Shown: piece by piece, positions 9,051-22,731 of the stretch
How the letters are laid out: each line of letters begins with the position of its first letter
How positions within the stretch are numbered: the stretch's first letter is position 1
Assembly: GCA_001801995.1 (NCBI GenBank)
Contig: MGZB01000001.1
Location: forward strand, 375,289 to 439,288
Direction: 5' to 3'
DNA from: Gammaproteobacteria bacterium RIFOXYD12_FULL_61_37
Lineage (GTDB): Bacteria > Pseudomonadota > Gammaproteobacteria > Chromatiales > Chromatiaceae
Length of the DNA: 64,000 nucleotides
Translations under genes and position numbers: made by a program
Notes under the pieces: model-generated
What the model saw: the letters and a program-made list of their open reading frames with translations, nothing else
The model's database searches: none
What the model was told of the DNA's origin: nothing

Positions 9051-9644
9051 ATGTTCAACCAACCCCCCGCCATTCAGTTCGAGCTGCCAGGCTGGATCGG
9101 AGCCTATACCCAAGGCATCTCCCCCATGCAAGCTGTTAATGACCGGATGTCTTTCGTCATTGAGGCCTCACGCCGCAATGTATCGGAGCAGACCGGCGGC
9201 CCCTTCGCGGCAGCCATCTTCGAGCGCGACAGCGGCAAGCTAGTCTCACTGGGTGTCAACCTGGTCATGACGGAAAGGCTATCCATCCTGCATGCCGAAA
9301 TGGTCGCTTTTTCCCTGGCGCAGAGGAAGCTCAATACCTATGACCTGGGCGCAGACTGTCTGCTTGTCCACGAATTAGTCACCAGCACCGAGCCCTGTGC
9401 CATGTGTTTCGGCGCCATCTGTTGGTCTGGCGTCCGCCGTCTAGTCATTGGCGCTCGCGACGAAGACGCACGTGCTATTGGATTCGATGAAGGCCCCAAA
9501 ATGGCGGAACGCTGGATCGAGCTGCAACAACGCGGCATCGACGTTGTTCATGATATCCAGAGGGAAAAGGCCGCCGCCGTGCTTTCCGAGTACCTTTTGG
9601 CGGGGGGAGGCATATACAACTCGCGGCAAAGAAAGCTGGAGTAA
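9051..9644 (+). CDS. Zinc-dependent nucleoside/nucleobase deaminase (CDA fold, guanine deaminase-like)
   Basis: The 197-residue protein is a cytidine-deaminase-fold enzyme. The zinc and catalytic motif His81-Ala-Glu83 and the zinc ligands Pro115-Cys116-Ala-Met-Cys119 are complete. An opening Thr-Gly-Gly-Pro-Phe-Ala-Ala-Ala segment is typical of the GuaD/TadA/RibD branch. It has no RNA-binding tail of the TadA type, and the full-length match to the guanine-deaminase branch is from memory, so the substrate (guanine, cytosine or another base) is uncertain. It probably acts in purine or pyrimidine salvage. It stands alone, with a convergent neighbour 74 bases downstream. Confidence 0.8.
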   Translation: MFNQPPAIQFELPGWIGAYTQGISPMQAVNDRMSFVIEASRRNVSEQTGGPFAAAIFERDSGKLVSLGVNLVMTERLSILHAEMVAFSLAQRKLNTYDLGADCLLVHELVTSTEPCAMCFGAICWSGVRRLVIGARDEDARAIGFDEGPKMAERWIELQQRGIDVVHDIQREKAAAVLSEYLLAGGGIYNSRQRKLE

Positions 9645-9718
9645 ACAGAGGTTCAGCTGCCGGTAAGCTTATTTCCTGGTAGTGCAGCTTGTCTGAAGTA
9701 GACCCGTTATGAGCCTCG

Positions 9719-10201
9719 CTAATTGATGCTGCACTTGCCGGCGCCTGCAAGGGTCATGGCATCTTCCTTGGTGGCGTCCCGTACCTCCTGGACATTGACG
9801 GTGACTATCAGCGTCTTGCCCGCCATGGGGTGGTTGCCGTCGATCGTCAACTTGCCGCCGTCGATGCGGGTGACATAGAAGCTCTTAATCTCGCCCTGCT
9901 CGCTTTGCATCTGCACCTCTGCCCCTATATAGCGGAATTGAGGTGGCACATTCTCAATATCATCGGTAAAGGTCAGATCGGGGTCGTGGTCTCCAAAGGC
10001 TTTCTCCGATGGGACGTTGAATTCAACCCTGTCTCCAGCCCTTTTGCCTTCGACGGCTTTATCCATGCCGCCAATGAGTTCCATGTCGCCACCATGGATA
10101 TAATTCACGGGTATGTCATTCTGTTCCAGAACATTACCTTGGGTATCGCAGATGGAGTAGGTCAGCGAAACGAATTTCCCGGATTTGATGGCGTCACTCA
10201 T
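9719..10201 (-). CDS. slyD: FKBP-type peptidyl-prolyl isomerase, SlyD-like
   Basis: The protein catalyses cis-trans isomerisation of prolyl bonds and probably also acts as a chaperone through an insert-in-flap domain. The 160 residues follow the SlyD pattern: an N-terminal FKBP strand set, Tyr-Ile-His-Gly-Gly near residue 34, Gly-Met-Asp-Lys-Ala-Val-Glu-Gly-Lys, the inserted flap (about 70-125), and the closing Asp-Gly-Asn-His-Pro-Met-Ala-Gly-Lys-Thr-Leu. The metal-binding His/Cys-rich tail of E. coli SlyD is absent. It lies downstream of the atp operon on the same strand but is separated from it by a strong terminator, so it is probably expressed independently. Confidence 0.85.
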   Translation of the reverse strand: MSDAIKSGKFVSLTYSICDTQGNVLEQNDIPVNYIHGGDMELIGGMDKAVEGKRAGDRVEFNVPSEKAFGDHDPDLTFTDDIENVPPQFRYIGAEVQMQSEQGEIKSFYVTRIDGGKLTIDGNHPMAGKTLIVTVNVQEVRDATKEDAMTLAGAGKCSIN

Positions 10202-10225
10202 GGCAGTTCCTGTTGTTTCAGCACA

Positions 10226-10259
10226 TAAAAAACGGCCCTCCCGGTCAGGGAGGGCCGTT
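10226..10259 (-). terminator. Intrinsic terminator of the atp operon
   Basis: A perfect 12-base stem (AACGGCCCTCCC at 10231-10242 with its complement at 10248-10259) encloses a 5-base loop. Read on the minus strand it is followed by a run of T (AAAAAA on the plus strand at 10227-10232). It lies just past the atpC stop and before slyD. Confidence 0.92.
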
Positions 10260-10272
10260 CCATGTTATCAGC

Positions 10273-10698
10273 TTAACCGCTCTTGGTCTGCTTGCGGATT
10301 TTCTCGATGGCGCGCAATTGAGCAACTGCCTCTGCCAGTTCCGCCTGTGCCTTGGCGTATTCGAATTCTCCGGTCCTGTTGACCAGGGCCTCTTCCGCCC
10401 TTTTCTTTGCCTCTTGCGCGGCAGCTTCATCAAGGTCTCGGGCACGCATAGCCGTATCCGCCAGAACGGTAACTACATGTGGCTGCACTTCAAGTATGCC
10501 GCCGGAGACATAGAAATATTCCATCTGTTCACCGTTCTGGACCCTGACCTCACCCGGCTTCAGCCGGCTAATCAAGGGGGCATGCCGCGGGGCGATGCCC
10601 ACTTCGCCAAACTCGGACGGAGCAAAAACCATTTCGGCCAGCCCGGAGTGAATCGCCCCTTCCGCACTGACGATATCGACATGGATGGTCATTGCCAT
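10273..10698 (-). CDS. atpC: F1Fo ATP synthase epsilon subunit
   Basis: Epsilon is part of the central stalk of the F1 sector and can inhibit ATP hydrolysis. The 141-residue protein has the N-terminal beta-sandwich (Glu-Gly-Ala-Ile-His-Ser-Gly, then Gly-Ile-Ala-Pro-Arg-His-Ala-Pro-Leu) and a C-terminal helical hairpin rich in Ala and Glu. It is the last gene of the atp operon and is followed by a terminator. The start gives Met-Ala-Met-Thr-Ile, and the second Met is an equally usable start. Confidence 0.97.
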   Translation of the reverse strand: MAMTIHVDIVSAEGAIHSGLAEMVFAPSEFGEVGIAPRHAPLISRLKPGEVRVQNGEQMEYFYVSGGILEVQPHVVTVLADTAMRARDLDEAAAQEAKKRAEEALVNRTGEFEYAKAQAELAEAVAQLRAIEKIRKQTKSG

Positions 10699-10722
10699 TA
10701 CGCCTTCTCCACTTTCGTATTA

Positions 10723-12988
<2,266 letters not shown>

Positions 12989-13018
12989 AACTGTTTACTC
13001 TGTCGCTTTTCCAGGACC

Positions 13019-14560
13019 TTACCAGGTATTGTTGGCCTTAAAGTCCTTGATGGCTCCATGCAGCGCATTCGCCGTATCGACATCGAACGCGCCGGTTCCA
13101 GTGATCCTGCCTAGCAGTTCTGCATGGCTGCTCTTCATATAGGACTGCATGGCGGACTCGAAATCGACAACTTTCTTGACATCGACGTCGTCCAGATATC
13201 CCTCGTTCACTGCGAACAGGGAAACTGCCATTTGCCCCACGCTCATGGGGGAGTATTGCGGCTGCTTCATCAGCTCGGTGACTCGCTGGCCTCGTTCCAG
13301 TTGTTTCCGGGTAGCCTCGTCCAGGTCGGATGCGAATTGAGAGAAGGCAGCCAATTCGCGATACTGCGCAAGCGCAAGTCGTATGCCTCCTCCCAGCTTC
13401 TTGATGATCGGGGTCTGGGCTGATCCTCCAACGCGGGACACCGACAAACCGGCATTGATCGCCGGCCGAATACCCGAATTAAACAGGCTGGTCTCCAGGA
13501 AGATCTGGCCGTCGGTGATAGAGATTACGTTCGTGGGAACGAAGGCCGAAACGTCGCCGGCCTGGGTTTCAATGATCGGGAGCGCGGTCAGTGACCCGGT
13601 CTTGCCCTTGACGGCACCGTTCGTGAACTGCTCCACATAGCTCTCGTTGACGCGCGCGGCCCTTTCAAGCAGCCGGGAATGGAGATAGAAAACATCGCCG
13701 GGATAGGCTTCACGGCCAGGCGGACGACGCAGCAGCAGGGACACCTGGCGATACGCCCAGGCCTGCTTGGTCAGGTCATCATAGACGATGAGCGCGTCCT
13801 GGCCACGGTCGCGGAAATACTCACCCATGGCGCATCCGGCGTAAGGCGCCAAGAACTGCTTTGCGGCTGAATCCGCCGCTGGTGCCGCGACGATAATGGT
13901 ATGTTCCATGGCGCCATGCTCCTCCAGCTTGCGCAAGACCTGCGCAATGGTGGAGTTTTTCTGTCCGACAGCCACATAAATGCACCTAACTCCGGTGCCC
14001 TTCTGATTGATTATGGTGTCGATGGCCACGGCGGACTTGCCGGTCTGGCGATCGCCGATGATCAATTCGCGCTGGCCGCGTCCAATGGGCACCATGGCGT
14101 CGATTGCCTTGATACCGGTCTGTACCGGCTGGTCCACCGACCGACGTGCGATGACGCCGGGAGCGACCTTCTCTATGGGCGAAGATTCGGCTGTGTTGAT
14201 CGGACCCTTGCCGTCGATGGGATTACCCAGCGCGTCGACCACGCGACCTAAAAGGGCTTCGCCTACCGGAACTTCCAGCAAGCGGCCGGTACACTTCACC
14301 GCATCACCTTCGGAGAGATGTTTGTATTCGCCGAGCACGACAGCCCCGACGGAATCCCGTTCGAGGTTGAGCGCCAACCCAAAGGTGTTGCCGGGGAACT
14401 CCAGCATCTCATAAGACATGGCGTCATCCAGACCATGGATACGGCAAATGCCGTCTGTCAGGCTGACGATGGTTCCTTCGCTCTTGGCTTCCGTTTTCAG
14501 ATCGAACTTTTCGATCCGGCTTTTAATCAGCTCGCTGATTTCTGAGGGATTGAGTTGCAT
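13019..14560 (-). CDS. atpA: F1Fo ATP synthase alpha subunit
   Basis: Alpha alternates with beta in the F1 hexamer and holds the non-catalytic nucleotide sites. The 513 residues start Met-Gln-Leu-Asn-Pro-Ser-Glu-Ile-Ser. Walker A Gly-Asp-Arg-Gln-Thr-Gly-Lys-Ser lies at 169-176. The conserved segment Asp-Leu-Thr-Lys-Gln-Ala and the [12 protein letters not shown] stretch follow. The length is typical of gammaproteobacteria and no motif is missing. Confidence 0.98.
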   Translation of the reverse strand: MQLNPSEISELIKSRIEKFDLKTEAKSEGTIVSLTDGICRIHGLDDAMSYEMLEFPGNTFGLALNLERDSVGAVVLGEYKHLSEGDAVKCTGRLLEVPVGEALLGRVVDALGNPIDGKGPINTAESSPIEKVAPGVIARRSVDQPVQTGIKAIDAMVPIGRGQRELIIGDRQTGKSAVAIDTIINQKGTGVRCIYVAVGQKNSTIAQVLRKLEEHGAMEHTIIVAAPAADSAAKQFLAPYAGCAMGEYFRDRGQDALIVYDDLTKQAWAYRQVSLLLRRPPGREAYPGDVFYLHSRLLERAARVNESYVEQFTNGAVKGKTGSLTALPIIETQAGDVSAFVPTNVISITDGQIFLETSLFNSGIRPAINAGLSVSRVGGSAQTPIIKKLGGGIRLALAQYRELAAFSQFASDLDEATRKQLERGQRVTELMKQPQYSPMSVGQMAVSLFAVNEGYLDDVDVKKVVDFESAMQSYMKSSHAELLGRITGTGAFDVDTANALHGAIKDFKANNTW

Positions 14561-14573
14561 GATGGCTTCTCGC

Positions 14574-15113
14574 TTAAATTCCGAATTCTGTAGCCAAACG
14601 CGCGATCCTGCCTTTGATCGTGCCGTCGATAACCAGATCGCCCGCGCGGATCTTTACACCGCCAAGCAGCGAGGGATCTTGCTCGCTGGTGATATGAACG
14701 TCCTTGCCCAATTTAGATTTCAACGCGGCCGCCAGCTTAGCCTGCTGATCGGCTTCGATTGCGTAGGCAGAGAGGATCTGAACCTCAATACTGCCCTCGT
14801 GCTCGCTTTTCAGCTTATCGAAAAGCGTCGCGATTTCGGGAAGCACTTGCAAGCGGCCGTTCTCCGTCAGCAACTTGACGAGATTACGTGCCTCCGCGCT
14901 GAGGCCCTCCCCACCGAGATCAAGCAATAGCTCTAGGCTTTGTTGCTTTCCCAGGCGGGGATTGGCAATCATCGCGGCCACCCGGTCATCGGTCACTACA
15001 GCCGCCAGCAAATTCAGCAAGCCCGACCACTGGCCGATGGCTCCTGCCTTTTTGGCTACAGTAAACGCAGCCTCCGCATAGGGACGAGCGATAGTCGTTT
15101 TCTCTCCGGCCAT
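14574..15113 (-). CDS. atpH: F1Fo ATP synthase delta subunit
   Basis: Delta joins the top of F1 to the b-subunit stator stalk. The 179-residue, mostly helical protein has the family opening (Ala-Arg-Pro-Tyr-Ala-Glu-Ala-Ala-Phe) and the conserved C-terminal region with [15 protein letters not shown]. It lies between atpF and atpA with short spacers. Confidence 0.97.
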   Translation of the reverse strand: MAGEKTTIARPYAEAAFTVAKKAGAIGQWSGLLNLLAAVVTDDRVAAMIANPRLGKQQSLELLLDLGGEGLSAEARNLVKLLTENGRLQVLPEIATLFDKLKSEHEGSIEVQILSAYAIEADQQAKLAAALKSKLGKDVHITSEQDPSLLGGVKIRAGDLVIDGTIKGRIARLATEFGI

Positions 15114-15122
15114 GACCCTGCC

Positions 15123-15593
15123 TTAGATTTCCGCTGCCAGTTTATCCACGATGCCCTTGTGAGCCGTGACATCGACTTCCTTCTCAAGGATCTTCTCGAC
15201 GCCACGAATGACAAGGGAGCCCAACTGCTCACGCAGATGCTCACGCGCCCGGTTGGCTTCCTGTTCGATCTCCGCCGTAGCCGCGGCCATCAAGCGATCT
15301 CCTTCGGTGCGGGCATTGCCCTTTGCCTCCTCGACGATTTCAGAGGCCCGCTTTTGGGCCTGTGAAACTATGTCGGACGCAATCATCTTGGCCTCTTGCA
15401 AAACATCCTTTGCGCGCTCTTTGGCCAGCTCCTGCTCGTGCAGGCCGCGCTCGGCAGCCGCCAAACCTTCGGCAATCCTTGTTTTGCGCTCTTCCAATGC
15501 CTTCATGATGGGCGGCCATACAAATCGCATGGTGACCCATACGAAGATAATGAACGAGATAGTCTGCCCGATCAGTGTCGCGTTAATGTTCAT
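15123..15593 (-). CDS. atpF: F1Fo ATP synthase b subunit
   Basis: Subunit b forms the peripheral stator stalk. The 156-residue protein has one N-terminal membrane helix (about residues 5-25, Asn-Ala-Thr-Leu-Ile-Gly-Gln-Thr-Ile then a hydrophobic run) and a long, highly charged coiled coil to the C terminus. The length equals that of E. coli b, and a single copy implies a homodimer rather than a b/b' pair. Confidence 0.97.
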   Translation of the reverse strand: MNINATLIGQTISFIIFVWVTMRFVWPPIMKALEERKTRIAEGLAAAERGLHEQELAKERAKDVLQEAKMIASDIVSQAQKRASEIVEEAKGNARTEGDRLMAAATAEIEQEANRAREHLREQLGSLVIRGVEKILEKEVDVTAHKGIVDKLAAEI

Positions 15594-15650
15594 TACGCTA
15601 CCTCTTGATTAAGTAAGGATCGGATATCACTGCCAATCCTATTCTTGCAA

Positions 15651-17177
<1,527 letters not shown>

Positions 17178-17206
17178 TGCCGGACCTCAGTGTGACAACG
17201 GGCGCA

Positions 17207-17235
17207 ACTATAAGGGCTTGCTTCTATAAGGTCAA
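17207..17235 (-). promoter_or_regulatory. Sigma70 promoter of the atp operon
   Basis: On the minus strand the -35 TTGACC (17230-17235) and the -10 TATAGT (17207-17212) are separated by exactly 17 bases and lie about 30 bases upstream of the atpI start. Five of six bases match consensus in each box. No other promoter of this quality was seen in the 251-base parB-atpI gap. Confidence 0.8.
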
Positions 17236-17428
17236 GCTACGTGCCGATAAGAAAGACTTTGTGTCTCACATTAAACCTCACCCAGGGAAAATTTAGCCAC
17301 CGATGCCTGAATACCAAAGGGTCTGACCGCCGCATGGGGCCTGCGGCAAAACTCATACCCTATTGAATTTCTGAAGCTTTAGCCGGATTCTTCCCGATCG
17401 CGAAAGTCATGCCATGACAATTATCAAT

Positions 17429-18313
17429 TCAATGGATGTGGTCGAGTATGCCATCCAGCTCTTCCAAGCTGTTGTAGCTGATTACGAGCTTCCCTTTCCC
17501 GCCCCTTCCTTGTTGGAGTTGTATCGAGGCGCCAAGCTTCTCGCTCAGCCCCTCGATGAGGCGTTGCACATCGGGGTCAATCCGCTTTCCCTGCTGATTG
17601 TCCGGCTCCTTCGTTTCTTCGGCTTTGCTGCTCTGCAGGGTGCGAACCAGTTCTTCCGTCTCTCTCACGGACAGGCCGTCATCTACAACGCGCCTTGCCG
17701 CCTTGCTTTGATCGGTTCCCTTCAGGCCCAACAGCGCACGGGCATGTCCCATTTCAAGGACATGCTTCTCAATCATCTCCTTGACATCGTCATTGAGTTC
17801 CAGAAGTCGGAGCAGGTTTGTGACCGTCGTGCGCGACTTTCCAATCGCTTCGGCAACTTGTTGGTGGGTAAGACCAAATTCATTGAGCAGTCGATGTAAG
17901 GCACTGGCTTCTTCCACCGCATTCAGGTCTTCGCGCTGTATGTTTTCGATCAGCCCCATCGCCATGGCTGACTGGTCGTTGACCGCACGAATCACGACTG
18001 GGATGTCTTGCTTTCCCGCCAACTGCGATGCTCGCCATCGCCGCTCTCCGGCGATAAGTTCATATCGCCCCTCCTCGATTGGCCGGACAACGATGGGCTG
18101 GACCACCCCCTGAGCCTTTATCGAGTCGGCCAGTTCTTGCAGACTGGTCTGATCAAAGTCCCTTCGAGGCTGAAAGCGCCCTCGCTGAATCAAATCGACG
18201 GGAAGGTGCGCAACCTCTGCGTTGACGGTTTCGCTCTCTCCCTGCTCTTCTCCGGAGGAGCCACCCAGCAGGGCATCCAGCCCCCGGCCCAGACCACGTT
18301 TTTTCGATGACAT
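17429..18313 (-). CDS. parB: Chromosome partitioning protein ParB
   Basis: ParB binds parS sites near the origin, spreads along the DNA as a CTP-dependent clamp and works with ParA in origin segregation. The 294-residue protein starts with the family signature (Lys-Arg-Gly-Leu-Gly-Arg-Gly-Leu-Asp-Ala-Leu-Leu). The CTP-binding motif Gly-Glu-Arg-Arg-Trp-Arg is at 89-94, followed by Glu-Asn-Ile-Gln-Arg-Glu-Asp-Leu-Asn (123-131). The helix-turn-helix is at about 149-170, and a C-terminal dimerisation domain closes the protein. It follows parA by 45 bases. Two matching parS sites are present inside recF. Confidence 0.98.
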   Translation of the reverse strand: MSSKKRGLGRGLDALLGGSSGEEQGESETVNAEVAHLPVDLIQRGRFQPRRDFDQTSLQELADSIKAQGVVQPIVVRPIEEGRYELIAGERRWRASQLAGKQDIPVVIRAVNDQSAMAMGLIENIQREDLNAVEEASALHRLLNEFGLTHQQVAEAIGKSRTTVTNLLRLLELNDDVKEMIEKHVLEMGHARALLGLKGTDQSKAARRVVDDGLSVRETEELVRTLQSSKAEETKEPDNQQGKRIDPDVQRLIEGLSEKLGASIQLQQGRGGKGKLVISYNSLEELDGILDHIH

Positions 18314-18358
18314 GATGGTTTGTTACTGAAATCGTTATGGGTGGTGAAGCACCTTCGC

Positions 18359-19123
18359 CTAGGACTTGTTTCTTAACATCTCTTTTGCGAGTTCGAGATA
18401 GGCCTCGGCGCCTCGTGAATCTTTATCATACATCAAAACAGGAAGGCCATGGCTCGGTGCCTCTGCCACGCGCACATTACGCGGGATGATGGCGTGGTAA
18501 ACGCGCTCCTTGAAGTGGCGGATCAATTGGGCGGAGACATCGTTTGCCAGGTTGTTTCGAGGGTCATGCATGGTGCGCAAGATTCCCACGATTTCCAGTT
18601 CAGGGTTACGGTTTGCCCGAATTTGTTTGATGGTACTAACCAGGGCCGACAGACCTTCCAGTGCATAGTATTCGGTCTGAATCGGGATCAATACACCATC
18701 GGCCGCCACCAGCGCATTCAAGGTCAACATGTTCAGGGATGGGGGGCAATCGATGAGGATGTAGTCGTATATTCTGCGTATATCTTCCATAGCCAGACGC
18801 AGGCGACGTTCGCGCAACGCGGCGTCCATCAACCCCACCTCCGCAGCCGTCAGGTCAGCGTTGGCTGGTACGATGTCATACTTCACCTGTTCAAGATGTA
18901 TGATGGCGTCATCGAAAGTCGCTTCTCCCAGCAGCACCTCGCAGGAGGTCTTGCTCAGATTGTGCTTGTTGACTCCGGACCCCATGGTGGCGTTACCTTG
19001 GGGGTCCATATCCAGCAACAATACCTTTTCGCCCAGAAAGCCGAGCGACGCAGCCAGGTTGATGGAAGTCGTGGTCTTTCCGACCCCGCCCTTCTGATTG
19101 GCAATAGTGATCACTTGACCCAT
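18359..19123 (-). CDS. parA: Chromosome partitioning ATPase ParA (Soj)
   Basis: ParA is a deviant Walker A ATPase that binds DNA non-specifically and moves ParB-parS complexes. The 254 residues have Lys-Gly-Gly-Val-Gly-Lys-Thr-Thr at 11-18 with the signature lysine, and the later Asp-Met-Asp-Pro-Gln-Gly-Asn and Asp-Cys-Pro-Pro-Ser-Leu motifs. There is no N-terminal DNA-binding extension, as in other chromosomal ParA proteins. It lies between rsmG and parB on the same strand. Confidence 0.98.
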   Translation of the reverse strand: MGQVITIANQKGGVGKTTTSINLAASLGFLGEKVLLLDMDPQGNATMGSGVNKHNLSKTSCEVLLGEATFDDAIIHLEQVKYDIVPANADLTAAEVGLMDAALRERRLRLAMEDIRRIYDYILIDCPPSLNMLTLNALVAADGVLIPIQTEYYALEGLSALVSTIKQIRANRNPELEIVGILRTMHDPRNNLANDVSAQLIRHFKERVYHAIIPRNVRVAEAPSHGLPVLMYDKDSRGAEAYLELAKEMLRNKS

Positions 19124-19182
19124 GGTCCTAGCTTCTCCGGGTTGCGAGTAAATTGGCGCATTCTATCAGGGATAAATTGGCG

Positions 19183-19842
19183 TTACCGGCTGATGCCGGC
19201 CTCTTGAATAATGACCAGATGCCTTTCTTCTTCGAGAAAGGGCACATTGAGCCGATGGACTTCAGTAGTGACTCCCTCCAAATCAGACATCTCGTCCGCA
19301 ATGGAGCGGGCAGTGCCTTTCATCGCCAACAGCCTGCCACCCGGGCGCAGCAAGGGGTTGCACATGCAATAGAGCTGCGGCAGCGCCGTAAAGGCCCTTG
19401 CCATCACCAAATCCAGGGTGGCCGTTGGATTTTGGTCTTCAATCCTTTGTTGCACCGCAATTACATTTTCTAATTCCAATTCCAATGCCGCTTGCCGGAC
19501 GAAACGGATCTTCTTGCCATTGGAGTCCAACAGCGTAAATCGCCTTCCAGGCTGCATTATGGCCAGCGGGATTCCTGGCAGGCCTGGTCCAGTTCCGGCG
19601 TCAAGAAGGGCTTGCCCGGATATGTAGGGCAAGATACTCAAACTATCGAGAAGATGCCGGACCACCATTTCCTGAGGGTCGCGGACGGCGGTCAGATTGT
19701 AGGCTGAATTCCACTTCAACAGCAGCCTCAGATAACTGGCAAGGCGATCTTGCTCGCTCTCTGTCATAGCCTGTCCCATCTGCTCCATCCCTTGTTTTAA
19801 TCGCAAGATGCATTTTGCTTGAAGGTCTTTCGGCAGTTTCAT
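19183..19842 (-). CDS. rsmG: 16S rRNA (guanine527-N7)-methyltransferase RsmG
   Basis: RsmG methylates G527 of 16S rRNA with S-adenosylmethionine; its loss gives streptomycin tolerance in other bacteria. The 219-residue protein has the SAM-binding motif [16 protein letters not shown] and the Arg-Ala-Phe segment of the family. The N terminus is slightly long, and a later Met at residue 19 is an alternative start, but the present ATG overlaps the mnmG stop as ATGA. Confidence 0.97.
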   Translation of the reverse strand: MKLPKDLQAKCILRLKQGMEQMGQAMTESEQDRLASYLRLLLKWNSAYNLTAVRDPQEMVVRHLLDSLSILPYISGQALLDAGTGPGLPGIPLAIMQPGRRFTLLDSNGKKIRFVRQAALELELENVIAVQQRIEDQNPTATLDLVMARAFTALPQLYCMCNPLLRPGGRLLAMKGTARSIADEMSDLEGVTTEVHRLNVPFLEEERHLVIIQEAGISR

Positions 19843-21716
19843 ACTGCCGATCTCTTCTTAAGATTCACCAGCAGTATGGAAATCGCCGCTGGCGTCATTC
19901 CTGGTATCCGGCTCGCCTGACCAAGGGTTTCCGGCCTTTGCCGCTGTAGCTTTTCTCTCACTTCGGTTGAAAGTCCCCTGACCTCTGCGTAGTCAAGATC
20001 TCTTGGCAAGCGCAGGTTTTCCGTCTGTATGTGGCGGGCGATCTCTTCCTCTTGCCGTTTGATGTAACCAGCGTATTTGATCTGTATCTCCACTTGTTCC
20101 GCAACTCGGGCGTCCTCGACCCCCGGCCCGATCCCAGGCACTGCCATCAAGCCTTGATAGGTCGCGGAAGGGCGGGTCAAGAGATCTAGCGCCCTTGCGT
20201 CCTTACTGAGAGCTGAACCCAGAACGGCTATCTCCAGCGCTGTATCCAGCGATCCAGGCCGCACCATTATCTCGGAAAGTCTCTGTGTCTCCCGTTCGAT
20301 AGCCTCGCGTTTTTGGGCGAATGTTTGCCATCGCCCTTCGTCAACTACCCCTATTTCACGCCCCATTTCGGTCAAACGCAGGTCTGCATTGTCCTCCCTC
20401 AGCATCAATCGATACTCTGCCCGGCTGGTAAACATTCGATAGGGGTCGGTAATACCCTGGGTAATCAAATCGTCCACCATGACCCCGATATAAGCCTCGT
20501 CACGCCTGGGGCACCAGGCCTCTTGCCCTTGAGCAAGTCTCGCCGCATTGATGCCTGCCAGCAACCCTTGGGCTGCGGCCTCCTCGTATCCGGTCGTTCC
20601 ATTGATCTGGCCCGCGAAGAATAGGCCCGCGATGTGGCGGTTTTCCAGTGAAGGGCGAAGATCCCGTGGGTCAAAGAAGTCATACTCGATGGCGTAGCCC
20701 GGCCGGGTGATATGCGCCCGTTCAAATCCCTTCATGGAACGTACAAGCCGATGTTGAATGTCGAAAGGCAGACTGGTCGATATGCCGTTGGGATAGACCT
20801 CGTTCACGCCCAACCCTTCGGGCTCAATGAAGATCTGATGCGAATCCTTGTCCGAAAAACGGACCACCTTGTCCTCAATAGATGGACAATATCGGGGCCC
20901 TACGCCTTCGATAACGCCTGTGTACATGGGGGATCGCGACAAACCTGAACGAATGATCTCATGGGTTTCTTCATTGGTCCGGGTGATATGGCAAACCACT
21001 TGCGTCGGATGATCTTGGGGCGATCCCATGAAGGAAAATACTGGCCGAGGGTCGTCGCTGGGTTGGATATCCAACAACGAATAGTCGATGCTACGGCTGT
21101 CAATTCTGGGTGGTGTGCCCGTTTTCAAGCGACGCACCTGGAGGGGCAGTTCCCGCAGACGGCTGGACAAGGCATTGGACGGCGGGTCGCCTGCCCGGCC
21201 ACCTTCGCAGTTCGAAAGCCCGATATGGATTCGACCACCCAGAAACGTCCCCGCCGCCAGCACCACGGCTTCAGCCCTGAATTTCAGACCCATCTGGGTG
21301 ATAACCCCCACAACTCGACCATTTTCCATAAGCAAATTATCAACGGCCTGTTGAAAGAGATCGAGATTGGGCTGATTCTCAAGCGCATGGCGCACTGCAA
21401 TTTTGTACAGACTACGGTCCGCTTGGGCACGCGTTGCCCTGACGGCGGGCCCTTTACGCGAATTCAGCACACGAAAATGGATCCCTGCCCTATCCGCCGC
21501 CCTGGCCATCACTCCGCCAAGGGCATCGATCTCTTTTACCAGATGGCCCTTGCCGATCCCTCCAATGGCAGGGTTGCAGCTCATTTGGCCCAATGTTTCG
21601 ATATTGTGGGTCAACAATAACGTGCCCACCCCCATCCGGGCCGCAGCCAAGGCAGCTTCAGTACCAGCGTGCCCTCCTCCGATCACAATGACTTGGTACC
21701 CTTTTTCGTAAAACAT
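19839..21716 (-). CDS. mnmG: tRNA uridine-5-carboxymethylaminomethyl modification enzyme MnmG (GidA)
   Basis: MnmG is the FAD-dependent partner of MnmE and makes the cmnm5 group on wobble uridine 34 of several tRNAs. The 625 residues start with the FAD-binding [10 protein letters not shown]. The Gly-Gly-Arg-Ile-His-Ile-Gly segment and the C-terminal helical tRNA-binding domain follow, and the length is normal. It is cotranscribed with rsmG, and mnmE lies about 4 kb away beyond an opposite-strand operon. Confidence 0.98.
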   Translation of the reverse strand: MFYEKGYQVIVIGGGHAGTEAALAAARMGVGTLLLTHNIETLGQMSCNPAIGGIGKGHLVKEIDALGGVMARAADRAGIHFRVLNSRKGPAVRATRAQADRSLYKIAVRHALENQPNLDLFQQAVDNLLMENGRVVGVITQMGLKFRAEAVVLAAGTFLGGRIHIGLSNCEGGRAGDPPSNALSSRLRELPLQVRRLKTGTPPRIDSRSIDYSLLDIQPSDDPRPVFSFMGSPQDHPTQVVCHITRTNEETHEIIRSGLSRSPMYTGVIEGVGPRYCPSIEDKVVRFSDKDSHQIFIEPEGLGVNEVYPNGISTSLPFDIQHRLVRSMKGFERAHITRPGYAIEYDFFDPRDLRPSLENRHIAGLFFAGQINGTTGYEEAAAQGLLAGINAARLAQGQEAWCPRRDEAYIGVMVDDLITQGITDPYRMFTSRAEYRLMLREDNADLRLTEMGREIGVVDEGRWQTFAQKREAIERETQRLSEIMVRPGSLDTALEIAVLGSALSKDARALDLLTRPSATYQGLMAVPGIGPGVEDARVAEQVEIQIKYAGYIKRQEEEIARHIQTENLRLPRDLDYAEVRGLSTEVREKLQRQRPETLGQASRIPGMTPAAISILLVNLKKRSAV

Positions 21717-21816
21717 CTCGGCTAAACTCTAAATGGAATGTCAGTTCATTTTATCAGGATGCTCCTGTCCCCCATTCATGGCAATCTGACGCTCTACTCT
21801 CCCTGCCGGCGCTTCT

Positions 21817-22731
21817 ATGAAAACCCTCCTCGACACACTGATTCTGCAAGCCTCCAGCATCCTGTTAGGAAAACGAGACGTTGTCAGACTCTCCATTGCC
21901 TGTCTTTTAGCCAGAGGCCATTTGCTCATTGAGGATGTGCCTGGGGTCGGCAAGACTACCTTGGCCCACGCCCTGGCGCATCTCCTCGGACTGAGCTATC
22001 GCCGCATCCAGTTCACCAGCGACCTGCTGCCTTCCGACGTTACCGGGGTATCTATCTTCGAGCGCAACAGTGGCGAATTCCGGTTTCATCCGGGTCCAAT
22101 ATTTTCTCAGGTACTACTGGCAGATGAGATCAATCGCGCCACACCCAAGGCGCAGAGCGCCCTTTTGGAGGCCATGGAAGAGCGCCAGGTGTCCGTCGAA
22201 GGTGAAACCCACCCTTTGCCAACACCTTTCTTTGTGATTGCAACCCAGAATCCCGGTTATCAGATCGGCACCTACCCTTTACCTGAGTCTCAATTGGATC
22301 GCTTTCTGATGCGGATCAGTATCGGGTTTCCCAACGCCGAGGCCGAACGCTCACTGTTGAAGGGAGAAGATAGGCGGCAACTGTTAGCCCGCTTTGGCCC
22401 TGTGTTTTCCCCGAAGCAGTTGTTGGACCTCCAGAAGGAGGTGGATCAGATCCACGCCTCGGAAGCTATCTATGACTATTGCCAAGCCCTCCTTACCTTC
22501 ACTCGATCTTCCTCGCGTTTCTACCACGGTCTCTCACCCAGAGCCGGATTGGGTTTGCTGAATGCCGCTCGCGCCTGGGCCCTTCTCAACGGGCGCGACT
22601 TTGTCCTCCCGGAAGATGTTCAGACAGTACTGCCTTCTGTCGCCGGTCATCGTCTTCAGAGTGGTGAGGGAAATAGCAGCGATGGGATGGGGTTGGCCAA
22701 GTACCTTTTTGAATCTGTCGCGGTTCCATGA
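21817..22731 (+). CDS. moxR: MoxR-family AAA+ ATPase
   Basis: MoxR ATPases act as chaperones for envelope or metalloenzyme assembly and usually pair with DUF58 and von Willebrand or transglutaminase proteins. The 304 residues have Walker A Gly-Val-Gly-Lys-Thr-Thr (43-48), Walker B Leu-Leu-Ala-Asp-Glu-Ile-Asn-Arg, a sensor motif in Ala-Thr-Gln-Asn-Pro and a C-terminal lid. The gene begins 100 bases from the divergent mnmG and overlaps the DUF58 gene as ATGA. Confidence 0.94.
   Translation: MKTLLDTLILQASSILLGKRDVVRLSIACLLARGHLLIEDVPGVGKTTLAHALAHLLGLSYRRIQFTSDLLPSDVTGVSIFERNSGEFRFHPGPIFSQVLLADEINRATPKAQSALLEAMEERQVSVEGETHPLPTPFFVIATQNPGYQIGTYPLPESQLDRFLMRISIGFPNAEAERSLLKGEDRRQLLARFGPVFSPKQLLDLQKEVDQIHASEAIYDYCQALLTFTRSSSRFYHGLSPRAGLGLLNAARAWALLNGRDFVLPEDVQTVLPSVAGHRLQSGEGNSSDGMGLAKYLFESVAVP

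Noticed and set aside
17391-17428. Small palindrome GTCATGCCATGAC near 17408 after parB as a terminator
   Set aside because: The stem is short, has essentially no loop, and is not followed by a T run.
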